A stretch of DNA of 50,512 nucleotides, from assembly GCA_017483465.1 (NCBI GenBank), contig JAFUWN010000101.1, forward strand, positions 1 to 50,512. The letters run 5' to 3'. The stretch comes from Oscillospiraceae bacterium. Lineage in GTDB: Bacteria; Bacillota; Clostridia; Oscillospirales; Ruminococcaceae. The notes beneath the pieces are model-generated. The model did no database searches, was not told where the DNA came from, and saw only the letters and a list, made by a program, of their open reading frames with translations. Shown here piece by piece: positions 7,447 to 15,882 of the stretch. Positions within the stretch are counted from its first letter, which is position 1. Each line of letters starts with the position of its first letter. The translations under genes were made by a program, and so were the position numbers.

Positions 7447-10400
7447 TCAGTCATTATACATTTTAGTGAGTCTTGTCAGATAATCATATCTGTCCTTAGC
7501 GTTCTCAACAGCAGCATCGAACAGCATTTCAGCTCTTTCCGGATTCTGACGAGCCAGAGCGTTATATCTTACTTCACCCATGAGGAAGTTCTTGTATTCT
7601 TCTGTATTCGGAGCCTTGGAATCCAGAATGAACGGGTTCTTGCCTTCCTTCTTGAGATCAGGATTATAACGATACAGATGCCAGTAACCAGCCTGGACAG
7701 CTTTCTTTTCTTCTGCCTGAGCGGTGCTCATACCGGTCTTGATACCATGGTTGATACACGGAGCATAAGCAATGATGATGGACGGGCCGTCATAAGCTTC
7801 AGCTTCACGGATTGCCTTTAAGCACTGGTTCTGATCTGCACCCATAGCGATATGAGCAACATAGACATAGCCATAGCTCATAGCGATACCAGCGAGGTCC
7901 TTCTTCTTGACAACCTTACCGGCAGCAGCGAACTGAGCGATTGCACCGGTCGGAGTGGACTTGGAAGCCTGTCCGCCTGTATTGGAATAAACTTCGGTAT
8001 CGAATACCATAATATTGACATTCTTACCGGAAGCGATGACATGATCGAGACCGCCGAAGCCAATATCATAAGCCCAGCCGTCACCGCCGAAGATCCACTG
8101 AGATTTTTTACGCAGATAATCTTTTTCAGCGAGGATAGCCTTAGCAGAATCGCAATCGCAGGTTTCGAGAACAGCAATTAATTCTTCTGCGGCCGGAGTA
8201 TTCGCAGCACCGTCATTCTGAGTTTCGAGGAATTTTGCGACAGCGGCCTTGACATCATCTCTCTGAGCCTTTTCAGCGAGAGCTTCTACCTTAGCGATGA
8301 CACGCTTTCTGAGGGTTTCCTGACCGAGGAACATACCGTAACCGAATTCGGCATTATCTTCAAACAGGGAGTTGCTCCACGCAGGGCCATAGCCTTTCTT
8401 GTTAACTGTGTAAGGTGTGGACGGTGCGGAGTTGCCCCAGATAGAAGAGCATCCTGTAGCATTAGCGATATACATTCTGTCGCCGAACAGCTGAGTGATC
8501 AGTTTAGCATACGGAGTTTCACCACAGCCAGCACATGCACCGGAGAATTCGAGCAGCGGCTGCTTGAACTGAGAACCCTTGACAGTAGCTTCTGTGAATT
8601 TAGCAGTTACTTCAGGCTTGATGTCCTTAGTAGTACCGAAATCGAAAGCTGCCTGCTGGTCGAGCTGAGATTCGAGAGGCTTCATCACGAGAGTTTCAGC
8701 CTTCTTGTTAGCCGGGCAGATGTTAGCACAAACGCCGCAGCCTGTGCAGTCCAGAACAGATACAGTCATACCGAACTTGAGATCACCGATAGCGGGCTTC
8801 ATAGCAGCGAGCTTCATAGAAGCAGGAGCTTCCGCAGCTTCTTCGGGAGTCAGAGTAACCGGACGAAGTACAGCATGAGGACATACGTAAGCACACTGGT
8901 TGCACTGGATGCAGGTATCAGGATTCCAAACCGGAACGGTTACGGCGATACCGCGCTTTTCAAATGCAGCAGAACCGGAAGGTGTTGTACCGTCAGCGAG
9001 TTTCACGAATGTAGAAACGGGGAGTTTGTCGCCCTGCTGAGCATTGCACGGAATCTGAACGTTATTAACGAAATCTTCGAGTTCTTTATTGGCACAGGAA
9101 ACTTTCGGCATACCGATCGGAGTATCTTCGGCAGTTTTCCAGGATTCGGGAACGTTGATTTCAACAATGCCCTTATAGCCGGCATCGATTGCATTCCAGT
9201 TCTTTTCAACAACGTCCTGACCCTTCTTAGCATAAGAAGCTTCCGCAGCAGCTTTCATATAGCCGAGAGCATCTTCAAACGGGATTACATTAGCGAGCTT
9301 GAAGAAAGCAGACTGTAAGATGGTATTGATTCTTGTGCCCATGCCGGTTTCCTGACCGAGCTTGACACCGTTTACAGTATAGAATTTAATATTATTCTGA
9401 GCGATATATCTCTTGACCTGACCGGGCAGATGCTTTTCGAGACCGGCTTCATCCCAGATGGTGTTCAGCAGGAAAGTACCGCCGGGCTTGATGTCGGAAG
9501 TCATATCATATTTATCAATATAGCTCTGATTATGACAGGCAACAAAATCGGCCTTGTTGATCAGATAAGTAGACTTGATCGGAGTTTTGCCGAATCTCAG
9601 ATGAGAAACCGTAACACCGCCGGACTTCTTGGAGTCATATGCAAAATAAGCCTGAGCATACATGTCTGTATGGTCGCCGATGATCTTGATGGAGTTCTTG
9701 TTAGCACCAACAGTACCGTCAGAGCCGAGACCCCAGAACTTGCAGGAGATAGTACCTTCCGGAGCGGTATCCGGGCTGAAAGTATCATCCAGAGACAGAT
9801 TTGTGACATCATCAACGATACCGAGAGTGAATCTCTTCTTTTCAGTATTCTTGAATACTGCAATGATCTGGTTCGGAGTGGTATCTTTGGAACCTAAACC
9901 ATAACGGCCGGAGAAAATCTTCACATCATGGAACTTGCTGTCATTCAGAGCGGCAACAACATCCAGATAGAGCGGTTCACCGAGAGAGCCGGGTTCTTTG
10001 GTTCTGTCGAGTACGGAAATCTGCTTTACAGTGTCCGGAATGACTTCGATCAGCTTTTCAGCAACGAACGGTCTGTAGAGTCTGACACGAACCAGACCAT
10101 ATTTGCCGCCGTTGGCATTCAGATAATCAACAGTCTCTTCTACAGTGTCCATTACAGAACCCATTGCAATGATGATATGTTCTGCATCCGGAGCACCATA
10201 GTAGTTGAACAGCTTGTAATTTGTGCCGATCTTAGCATTGACCTTTTCCATGTATTTCTCGACAACTGCCGGCAGAGCATCATAATATTGATTACATGCT
10301 TCACGAGCCTGGAAGAAAATGTCAGGATTCTGTGCAGAACCTCTTTCAACAGGATGGTTCGGGTTCAGAGCCTGATCTTTGAAAGCCTGTACAGCTTCCC

Positions 10401-10989
10401 AGTTGAGCATATCTGCTAAATCTGCATCGTCCCATACTTCGATTTTCTGAATTTCGTGAGAAGTTCTGAAACCGTCAAAGAAATGCAGGAACGGTACACG
10501 GCCTTCAATCGTAGACAGATGAGCCACGGCACCTAAGTCCATAACTTCCTGCGGGTTGGAAGAACACAGCATTGCATAGCCGGTCTGACGACAGGCATAT
10601 ACGTCAGAATGATCACCAAAGATATTCAGTGCATGAGAAGATACACATCTTGCAGATACATGAATGACATTCGGAAGCAGTTCGCCGGCGATCTTGTACA
10701 TGTTCGGAATCATCAGCAGTAAGCCCTGAGATGCTGTGTAAGTTGTTGTTAACGCACCGGCAGAAAGAGAGCCGTGTACAGTACCGGCTGCACCGGCTTC
10801 AGACTGCATTTCTACAACAGTAACAGGATCACCGAACAGATTCTTCTTGTCCTTTGCAGACCACTGGTCAGTTACTTCTGCCATTACAGAAGAAGGGGTA
10901 ATCGGATAAATCGCAGATAAATCCGTGAACGGATAGGATGCCCATGCGGCGGCGTTGTTGCCGTCCATAGTTTTCATTTTTCTTGCCAT
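7447..10989 (-). CDS. Pyruvate:ferredoxin (flavodoxin) oxidoreductase, single-chain
   Basis: 1180 aa, the usual size for one-chain PFOR/NifJ. It oxidises pyruvate with CoA to acetyl-CoA and CO2, reducing ferredoxin, and is a central anaerobic glycolytic step. Order: N-terminal pyruvate/TPP domain (YPITPSSVMAE near residue 30), CoA-binding domain II, gamma domain, two ferredoxin clusters (CIQCNQCAYVCP near 695 and CTGCGVCANICP near 745), then the TPP domain with GACAGCGETPY and GGDGWAYDIGFGG (near 970) and VYSNTGGQASKSTPTGA. ATG 10989 has AAGGAGG 9 bases upstream; the longer in-frame start at 11064 is not needed. It has its own promoter with a dyad in the leader. Confidence 0.97.
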   Translation of the reverse strand: MARKMKTMDGNNAAAWASYPFTDLSAIYPITPSSVMAEVTDQWSAKDKKNLFGDPVTVVEMQSEAGAAGTVHGSLSAGALTTTYTASQGLLLMIPNMYKIAGELLPNVIHVSARCVSSHALNIFGDHSDVYACRQTGYAMLCSSNPQEVMDLGAVAHLSTIEGRVPFLHFFDGFRTSHEIQKIEVWDDADLADMLNWEAVQAFKDQALNPNHPVERGSAQNPDIFFQAREACNQYYDALPAVVEKYMEKVNAKIGTNYKLFNYYGAPDAEHIIIAMGSVMDTVEETVDYLNANGGKYGLVRVRLYRPFVAEKLIEVIPDTVKQISVLDRTKEPGSLGEPLYLDVVAALNDSKFHDVKIFSGRYGLGSKDTTPNQIIAVFKNTEKKRFTLGIVDDVTNLSLDDTFSPDTAPEGTISCKFWGLGSDGTVGANKNSIKIIGDHTDMYAQAYFAYDSKKSGGVTVSHLRFGKTPIKSTYLINKADFVACHNQSYIDKYDMTSDIKPGGTFLLNTIWDEAGLEKHLPGQVKRYIAQNNIKFYTVNGVKLGQETGMGTRINTILQSAFFKLANVIPFEDALGYMKAAAEASYAKKGQDVVEKNWNAIDAGYKGIVEINVPESWKTAEDTPIGMPKVSCANKELEDFVNNVQIPCNAQQGDKLPVSTFVKLADGTTPSGSAAFEKRGIAVTVPVWNPDTCIQCNQCAYVCPHAVLRPVTLTPEEAAEAPASMKLAAMKPAIGDLKFGMTVSVLDCTGCGVCANICPANKKAETLVMKPLESQLDQQAAFDFGTTKDIKPEVTAKFTEATVKGSQFKQPLLEFSGACAGCGETPYAKLITQLFGDRMYIANATGCSSIWGNSAPSTPYTVNKKGYGPAWSNSLFEDNAEFGYGMFLGQETLRKRVIAKVEALAEKAQRDDVKAAVAKFLETQNDGAANTPAAEELIAVLETCDCDSAKAILAEKDYLRKKSQWIFGGDGWAYDIGFGGLDHVIASGKNVNIMVFDTEVYSNTGGQASKSTPTGAIAQFAAAGKVVKKKDLAGIAMSYGYVYVAHIAMGADQNQCLKAIREAEAYDGPSIIIAYAPCINHGIKTGMSTAQAEEKKAVQAGYWHLYRYNPDLKKEGKNPFILDSKAPNTEEYKNFLMGEVRYNALARQNPERAEMLFDAAVENAKDRYDYLTRLTKMYND

Positions 10990-11046
10990 GGATAAAATCC
11001 TCCTTGAATTAATAATAGAATAAGAAAAATAAATTTGCTTGACAAA

Positions 11047-11063
11047 TGTTTGACAGTCAAACA
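11047..11063. promoter_or_regulatory. Dyad in the PFOR leader
   Basis: TGTTTGAC-A-GTCAAACA: perfect 8-bp arms around one base, between the promoter and the PFOR ribosome site. Candidate operator or leader hairpin; the regulator is unknown. It does not match the Rex consensus I know. Confidence 0.45.
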
Positions 11064-11077
11064 AGTTTTACATCTTT

Positions 11078-11106
11078 ATTTTATCACATAAAAAGAAATT
11101 TGTAAA
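11078..11106 (-). promoter_or_regulatory. Promoter of the PFOR gene
   Basis: Minus strand TTTACA (11101-11106), 17-base spacer, TAAAAT (11078-11083). This gives a leader of about 80 bases before the ATG at 10989. The stretch 11107-11277 beyond it holds no gene I can support; it contains an imperfect palindrome TTTGTCAATTGGCAAA. Confidence 0.7.
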
Positions 11107-11277
11107 TAGTCTTTTTGTGAAAAATATCTTAATTTTTTTGAACAATTTGCACAATTTTCTGAATCGGACAGAGAAGCCTCGGTTTTGTCAATTGGCAAAG
11201 TAGCCATAATCGCTCCGGGGCATTTAGCGACTATGTACAAAAATTTTGTTTTTCTTCGGCTTTTTTACGAAATTCTA

Positions 11278-11306
11278 TTGACGAAACTGCATTTTTGAGT
11301 TATAAT
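11278..11306 (+). promoter_or_regulatory. Promoter upstream of the ECF sigma gene / small RNA
   Basis: TTGACG (11278-11283), 17-base spacer, TATAAT (11301-11306). The expected start is near 11313, exactly the first base of the hairpin described next. Confidence 0.8.
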
Positions 11307-11312
11307 AATCAT

Positions 11313-11454
11313 AGTGTTAAATACGGATTTAAGTTGACGTATGATTAACACTCGTTTTGTTGTCTCCTTTCTTTTGTTCTACACAAAAACTTTTGATTTG
11401 ATTTGTATCTTATCTCCGGCAGGGCAGAATTGTGCCCTGCCATTTTTCTTTTTT
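11313..11454 (+). ncRNA. Candidate small RNA or attenuated leader before the ECF sigma factor
   Basis: Between the promoter at 11278-11306 and the sigma gene lies a self-contained unit. It starts with an 8-bp stem (AGTGTTAA 11313-11320 with TTAACACT 11345-11352). A pyrimidine-rich single-stranded stretch with TCTCCTTTCTTTT (complementary to a Shine-Dalgarno site) follows. It ends in a strong intrinsic terminator (GGCAGGGCA / TGCCCTGCC, 11418-11441, then ATTTTTCTTTTTT). The overlapping ORF at 11341 has no ribosome site. It could act in trans on ribosome sites, or be an attenuator controlling sigma-factor readthrough. No named family recognised. Confidence 0.6.
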
Positions 11455-11513
11455 CACGGAAAATGTCACATCTGCTCCGGAAATCCGTCTTATGAAACAA
11501 AGGGGGGCATTAT

Positions 11514-12071
11514 ATGGAGGATATACAGATTATAGAACTCTATTTCGCCAGAAATCAGAATGCCGTCAGGGAAACAGAAAAAGAATACGGAGCCTATTGT
11601 TTCAGCATAGCAGATCATATTCTGCATAATCAGCAGGACAGTGAAGAATGTGTCAGTGATACCTGGCTTCGGGCATGGCATTCGATACCGCCGAGCCGTC
11701 CGGCAAGATTAAAATTGTTTTTAGGGAAGATTACCAGAAATCTGGCATTTGATAAATATCGTCAGAAAACGGCTGACAAGCGGGGCGGCGGAGAATTTGA
11801 AGCGGTTCTGGATGAACTCGGAGAATGTGTCGCCGGTTCGGAAGATGTCGAACAGGCGTTCGATGCTAAAGTACTCCGGCAGAGTCTGAACAAATTCCTG
11901 AAAGATCTGCCGCAGAGAGACAGGCAGATTTTCTTAAAACGCTATTTCTATGCCGAGAGTGTCAAGAATATTGCCAGAGAATACCAGATCACAGCCAATC
12001 ACTGTACGGTGATCTTAAAGCGAGTCCGGAAAAAACTGCAAATCTACTTAGAGCAGGAGGGTTTTCTATGA
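11514..12071 (+). CDS. ECF-type RNA polymerase sigma factor
   Basis: 185 aa. Region 2 (EKEYGAYCFSIADHILHNQQDSEECVSDTWLRAWHSIPP) and region 4 (LKDLPQRDRQIFLKRYFYAESVKNIAREYQITANHCTVILKRVRKKL) are both recognisable, joined by a ~50-aa linker. The start ATG has AAAGGGGGG 7 bases upstream. The stop overlaps the start of the next gene (ATGA), a typical sigma/membrane-partner arrangement. A terminator lies between its promoter and the ATG, so expression is probably limited by attenuation or comes from a second unseen promoter. Target promoters unknown. Confidence 0.88.
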   Translation: MEDIQIIELYFARNQNAVRETEKEYGAYCFSIADHILHNQQDSEECVSDTWLRAWHSIPPSRPARLKLFLGKITRNLAFDKYRQKTADKRGGGEFEAVLDELGECVAGSEDVEQAFDAKVLRQSLNKFLKDLPQRDRQIFLKRYFYAESVKNIAREYQITANHCTVILKRVRKKLQIYLEQEGFL

Positions 12072-13690
12072 AAAAAGAAGAGTTATTTCAGATACTGGGC
12101 GAGGTCGATGAAGAATTTTTAGATGAAAATGTCACAGAAATCAAGCATTCCACAGGCTGGATTACGGCAGTTGTCAGCATTGCGGCCTGTATCGCCGTAT
12201 CAGCCGGATTGATTTATGTGATTCCGAAACCGTCAGAAAATCTCCGGAATCCGGCGGAACCGGCATTGCAGTCCGAAACATCCGTGACAACATCTGTGCA
12301 GACCGTGACAGAAACGGAACAGAAAACGGATTTTCAGGAAATTCCGCTGCATTTTGATTTATATACTGCTACAGATCCGGTTACTTCCTATGAACATCCT
12401 TATGATGCACATCCGATGATAGAAATCGAAATTTCAGAGAATCCGCATATAATATCTGTTCATGATTCACTGGATTCTTCCGGCCGACCGAAACAATATG
12501 AATTTACTGTTACAGATACTGGTTATCGTGCCAGAAATAATGATTTCACTCTTGAACGCATTGATGAAAATACACTGATTCTGCACAGTGCCAGCAACAG
12601 ATACAAAGTCTATGACGGTATGACACTTTCACGGCAGAATACAGCTTATTATCTGCTGAAAGACATTCAGCCGGAGGACATTGCCTATGTTTCATGGCAG
12701 CTTCCCGAAGAGTCTGAACCGGAGTTTTCTTATCCTGCCGAACAGGCATTCCCCGAAGAATTAGCCGGAATCCTGCAAAATATGCATATCTATGCCAGAT
12801 CCGGATGTGTAAGCTATTCTCGCTGGGTATTCACAGTCACCATGCAGGACGGTACAGAACATACCATTGCTCAGCCAGAAGGACTGCAAAACAGATTTTA
12901 TATAGACGATACACTTTATTATTCCGATACTGATTTTTATCCTTTCGCTGAATATATCGCAAAAATGGCAGAGCTGTCCGGAACTGTGCAGAATACAGAA
13001 AATATTCCGGAAACAACAGCTGTCAATACTACCACTGTTCCGGAAACGACAGCAACTACCACAACAGAAACTACGACTACTACAGAAGCGGCCACAGCAG
13101 AAACGAATCAGATCATGACAGGAAAATCCGGAGTACAGGTGCTTCCGTATGTCACAACTGAGAGTCAGCCCGCTCCTGAACCTGTTGTTCTGCCGGATGT
13201 CAAGCCTTCTTCTGAAACGCAGATCATCATGGAAGAACAGTATCCGGAAACGATCTCAGAAACTGTGACTACAGAAACAGCTCCAGAAACGACAATACAG
13301 ACAGAAGCTACGACAATTCCTGAAGTTATTCAGACCGGAATCATAGAAGAAATGGGTGTAATCTATGCGGCTGAATGGGAATATATTGACCCATGGGAAT
13401 TTACACAGGGAGTCGAGAAAGATTGGCTTCTGAGCAATGTCATGCAGTATTATCCGGATAAGAAATATTGTATCGCAGTACATCCGGCCACAGAACCAAT
13501 CGAAGCAGAAGAAGAATATCCCACGCCGGAAGAATTTCTGAATGATTTAGGCATTCAGATACTCGGCAGAAGATCAGGAGACAATGAACTGGTCATCATA
13601 GCAGATTCCGAACAGATAGAGAAAATGGGACAGTCTGACTATATGGGCTTTGTTGCGGTACTGAATCCCGTTATGGATTTCGATCAATAA
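12068..13690 (+). CDS. Membrane-anchored putative anti-sigma / sensor protein
   Basis: 540 aa. A short cytoplasmic N-terminus (about 1-30, MKKEELFQILGEVDEEFLDENVTEI), one transmembrane helix (about 32-52, ITAVVSIAACIAVSAGLIYVI), then a large extracytoplasmic part: a domain of unknown fold (about 95-310), a Thr/Glu-rich low-complexity linker (about 318-350 and again 395-420), and a ~100-aa C-terminal domain (from about IYAAEWEYIDPWEF). Topology and 4-bp overlap with the sigma gene make it the likely cognate anti-sigma factor. No ZAS zinc motif or known carbohydrate-binding module is visible. The external domains could sense substrate or wall stress; not proven. Confidence 0.7.
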   Translation: MKKEELFQILGEVDEEFLDENVTEIKHSTGWITAVVSIAACIAVSAGLIYVIPKPSENLRNPAEPALQSETSVTTSVQTVTETEQKTDFQEIPLHFDLYTATDPVTSYEHPYDAHPMIEIEISENPHIISVHDSLDSSGRPKQYEFTVTDTGYRARNNDFTLERIDENTLILHSASNRYKVYDGMTLSRQNTAYYLLKDIQPEDIAYVSWQLPEESEPEFSYPAEQAFPEELAGILQNMHIYARSGCVSYSRWVFTVTMQDGTEHTIAQPEGLQNRFYIDDTLYYSDTDFYPFAEYIAKMAELSGTVQNTENIPETTAVNTTTVPETTATTTTETTTTTEAATAETNQIMTGKSGVQVLPYVTTESQPAPEPVVLPDVKPSSETQIIMEEQYPETISETVTTETAPETTIQTEATTIPEVIQTGIIEEMGVIYAAEWEYIDPWEFTQGVEKDWLLSNVMQYYPDKKYCIAVHPATEPIEAEEEYPTPEEFLNDLGIQILGRRSGDNELVIIADSEQIEKMGQSDYMGFVAVLNPVMDFDQ

Positions 13691-13695
13691 AAAAT

Positions 13696-13718
13696 CGGCT
13701 GAGCAGAACGCTCAGCCG
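13696..13718. terminator. Bidirectional terminator
   Basis: 9-bp stem CGGCTGAGC / GCTCAGCCG with loop AGAAC. TTTTG follows on the plus strand and ATTTTTTATT on the minus strand, ending the sigma operon and the GH5 gene. Confidence 0.85.
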
Positions 13719-13733
13719 TTTTGATTTGTTTGC

Positions 13734-15758
13734 TTATGCGAAATTAGAGAGATCTTCAGCAGAAATCAGGCCTGCAATATATTTCAGCAGAGCAAGAGAT
13801 TCTTCTGATTCAGGCTTTCCGTTTTTATTGAAGTCAATATTTGACAAAGTCTGCGGGAGTAAGGTATCTTTACCCATAATCGCTCTGTTGATTGCAATAA
13901 CATCAACGATATTGACATTATCGTCACCGGTAGCATCACCGAGCGTTTTCACAGGCGGAAGAGATTCGGAAGAATCCTGAGATTCTGTTTCGGTAGCTTC
14001 TGTTTCTGTAATTTCAGCAGTTTCTGTTTCAGTTTCGGTTACTTCTGTAGCTTCTGTCTGGGATTCTGTTTCAGTAGCTTCGGTAGCCTCTGTCTGAGAT
14101 TCTGTTTCAGTAGCTTCTGTAGGAGTCTGTTCTTTTTGCTTGGCAGTGACAGAAACATCCATAGAAGTATAAGTAATTTCCTTATCGAATACCAGCGTTA
14201 CAGAGCTGAGAGTTGCATCATCAGGCCCCCACCACTTGGAGAACGTCATATTTCCGGCAAGGGAGAGTACATAATCTTCAGAGCCGTTATCGCCCTCGAA
14301 TACACCGTCAAGATCAATTGTGACAGAACCGTCAGCACCGACAGCACCGGCTTCGGAAGTCCAGCTTCTGTTAGAGCCGTCAGGATTGGTAGCAGGGAAA
14401 GAAACGCCCCAGCCGCCGCCGGATGTACCGTTCAGAATAACCTGCTTGATAGTAATGCCTTTTCCTGCATAAGTACCCAGATCTACATTATAATCTCCGG
14501 AACCGGAAAGGGTAACAGTTGCAGAAGAAGAAGTTTCTGTATTTTTGGTGATATTATATTCAAATTCGAGGGATGTGCCGTTTTCTCTGAGGTTCTTGTA
14601 GACATCAGCATAATCCTGATTGAACCATGTGAGATTTTTTCTGTCGAAATACTGCATATCGCCGGCATTTCCGGCATCCCACAGGAATGCGGTAACACCG
14701 TCAGTAGCGAGAGCAGAAGAAGCGATGGTATCAAGATAAGATACAATACTGTCATGATCTTTTCCGCCGTTTTCGTTGGTAACAACGCCGTATTCACCAA
14801 GAATAACCGGAACACCTTCATCAGCATAATAAGCTTTCATCTTAGCGAACAGATCATAGACGTTCTGTTTTTCGTCATCAGTCCCCCACTTGTCAGTGTA
14901 GCCCCATGTGGAATCTTTGGTAGCGACAGCAAAGATAGAAGGATAATAATAATGAATGGAAACAGCGATCATATTGTCATCCGGGAGCTTATATTCCGGA
15001 TTGCATGTTTTTGTGAGGTCATCATTGGCACCGGCGAGAAGCAGAAGTCTGTCAGCATTGCCGCTGCCTGTACCTCTGACGATATCCACGAATTTCTGAT
15101 TGAAAGTATTCAGAGTAGAATAATCAAACGGAACTTCGTTCATGCTTTCGAGTACAAGATGATTGTCATAATCTTTGAAATAATTGGCGATTTCCGTCCA
15201 CATGGTAGTGTAGCGGGGCAGAGCATCCATGCCGGCATCAAGCCAGTATTTGGAGTTATTGCCGCCGGAGCAGTCCCAGTGCATATTGACAATGACATAC
15301 ATATCATTTGCATAAGCATAGTCAACGACTTCTTTTACACGGGCGAGATAAGCATCGTCAATATCATAGGTATCGGGATCGGAATTCTCGAACCAGGTCA
15401 CAGGAATACGGATGGAATTGAAGCCCTCAGCATGAACGGCATCAATCATAGCTTTGGTAGTGATGGGGTTGCCCCACATGGTTTCTGTGGAAGTAACATC
15501 CCAGCTTGCTTTGTCAATCCAGCCTGTACCCATATTGCCGTTTTCGTCGGCAACCCAGCCAAGGCCGAAATACGTTTCCGAACCGCCGGAGCAGTCAAAC
15601 GTATTGCCGAGATTCCAGCCAAGACCCATTTCGTTTACAATGTCGATCGCCGTCTTATCCGCAGCGTTTGCAGCCGGAGCAAACAGAGAACCGGCAGCCA
15701 TAGAGCATGTCATTACAGCAGCGGTCAGAGCAGAGATCGTTTTCTGAAATTTCTTCAT
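13734..15758 (-). CDS. Secreted GH5 endoglucanase-type enzyme with dockerin
   Basis: 674 aa from ATG 15758 (AGAGGA 9 bases upstream; the longer ORF adds an unneeded N-terminus). Signal peptide 1-33 ending AANAADK. GH5 barrel about 36-370: acid/base Glu208 in ESMNEVP, nucleophile Glu322 in ILGEYGVV. Then a ~150-aa beta-sandwich (CBM-like, family not recognised), a Thr/Glu/Ser-rich linker of near-perfect TEATETESQ repeats, and a type-I-like dockerin with two calcium loops (GDATGDDNVNIVDV and DFNKNGKPESEESL). It acts outside the cell on cellulose, mannan or mixed beta-glucan and should dock onto a cellulosomal scaffoldin, which is not encoded here. Confidence 0.93.
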   Translation of the reverse strand: MKKFQKTISALTAAVMTCSMAAGSLFAPAANAADKTAIDIVNEMGLGWNLGNTFDCSGGSETYFGLGWVADENGNMGTGWIDKASWDVTSTETMWGNPITTKAMIDAVHAEGFNSIRIPVTWFENSDPDTYDIDDAYLARVKEVVDYAYANDMYVIVNMHWDCSGGNNSKYWLDAGMDALPRYTTMWTEIANYFKDYDNHLVLESMNEVPFDYSTLNTFNQKFVDIVRGTGSGNADRLLLLAGANDDLTKTCNPEYKLPDDNMIAVSIHYYYPSIFAVATKDSTWGYTDKWGTDDEKQNVYDLFAKMKAYYADEGVPVILGEYGVVTNENGGKDHDSIVSYLDTIASSALATDGVTAFLWDAGNAGDMQYFDRKNLTWFNQDYADVYKNLRENGTSLEFEYNITKNTETSSSATVTLSGSGDYNVDLGTYAGKGITIKQVILNGTSGGGWGVSFPATNPDGSNRSWTSEAGAVGADGSVTIDLDGVFEGDNGSEDYVLSLAGNMTFSKWWGPDDATLSSVTLVFDKEITYTSMDVSVTAKQKEQTPTEATETESQTEATEATETESQTEATEVTETETETAEITETEATETESQDSSESLPPVKTLGDATGDDNVNIVDVIAINRAIMGKDTLLPQTLSNIDFNKNGKPESEESLALLKYIAGLISAEDLSNFA

Positions 15759-15822
15759 GATAATCAGTCCTCTTTTCATAATTTTCATAGTATTAAGCTT
15801 ACGTTTTTCTATCTGTAATTTT

Positions 15823-15851
15823 ATGATAACATATTTTTCATGATTTGTCAA
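15823..15851 (-). promoter_or_regulatory. Promoter of the GH5-dockerin gene
   Basis: Minus strand TTGACA (15846-15851), 17-base spacer, TATCAT (15823-15828), about 65 bases upstream of the start codon. Confidence 0.75.
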
Positions 15852-15882
15852 TAACATTTGTGAAAAAAGGAATAAAATAAAT

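Noticed and set aside
11170-11240. Possible riboswitch between PFOR and the sigma gene
   Set aside because: Only short imperfect pairings are visible and the PFOR promoter lies nearer the gene, so this stretch is not in its transcript.
11341-11535. 64-codon frame upstream of the sigma gene
   Set aside because: No ribosome site, crosses the intrinsic terminator and overlaps the sigma start; better explained as an RNA leader.
13960-14140. Short tandem nucleotide repeats in the GH5 linker, considered as CRISPR or satellite
   Set aside because: They encode in-frame TEATETESQ linker repeats and have no spacer structure.
14136-15818. 560-codon open frame on the plus strand opposite the GH5 gene
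   Set aside because: It is the antisense shadow of a GC-biased coding gene; no ribosome site, no recognisable domain, and the minus-strand GH5 protein has full motifs.
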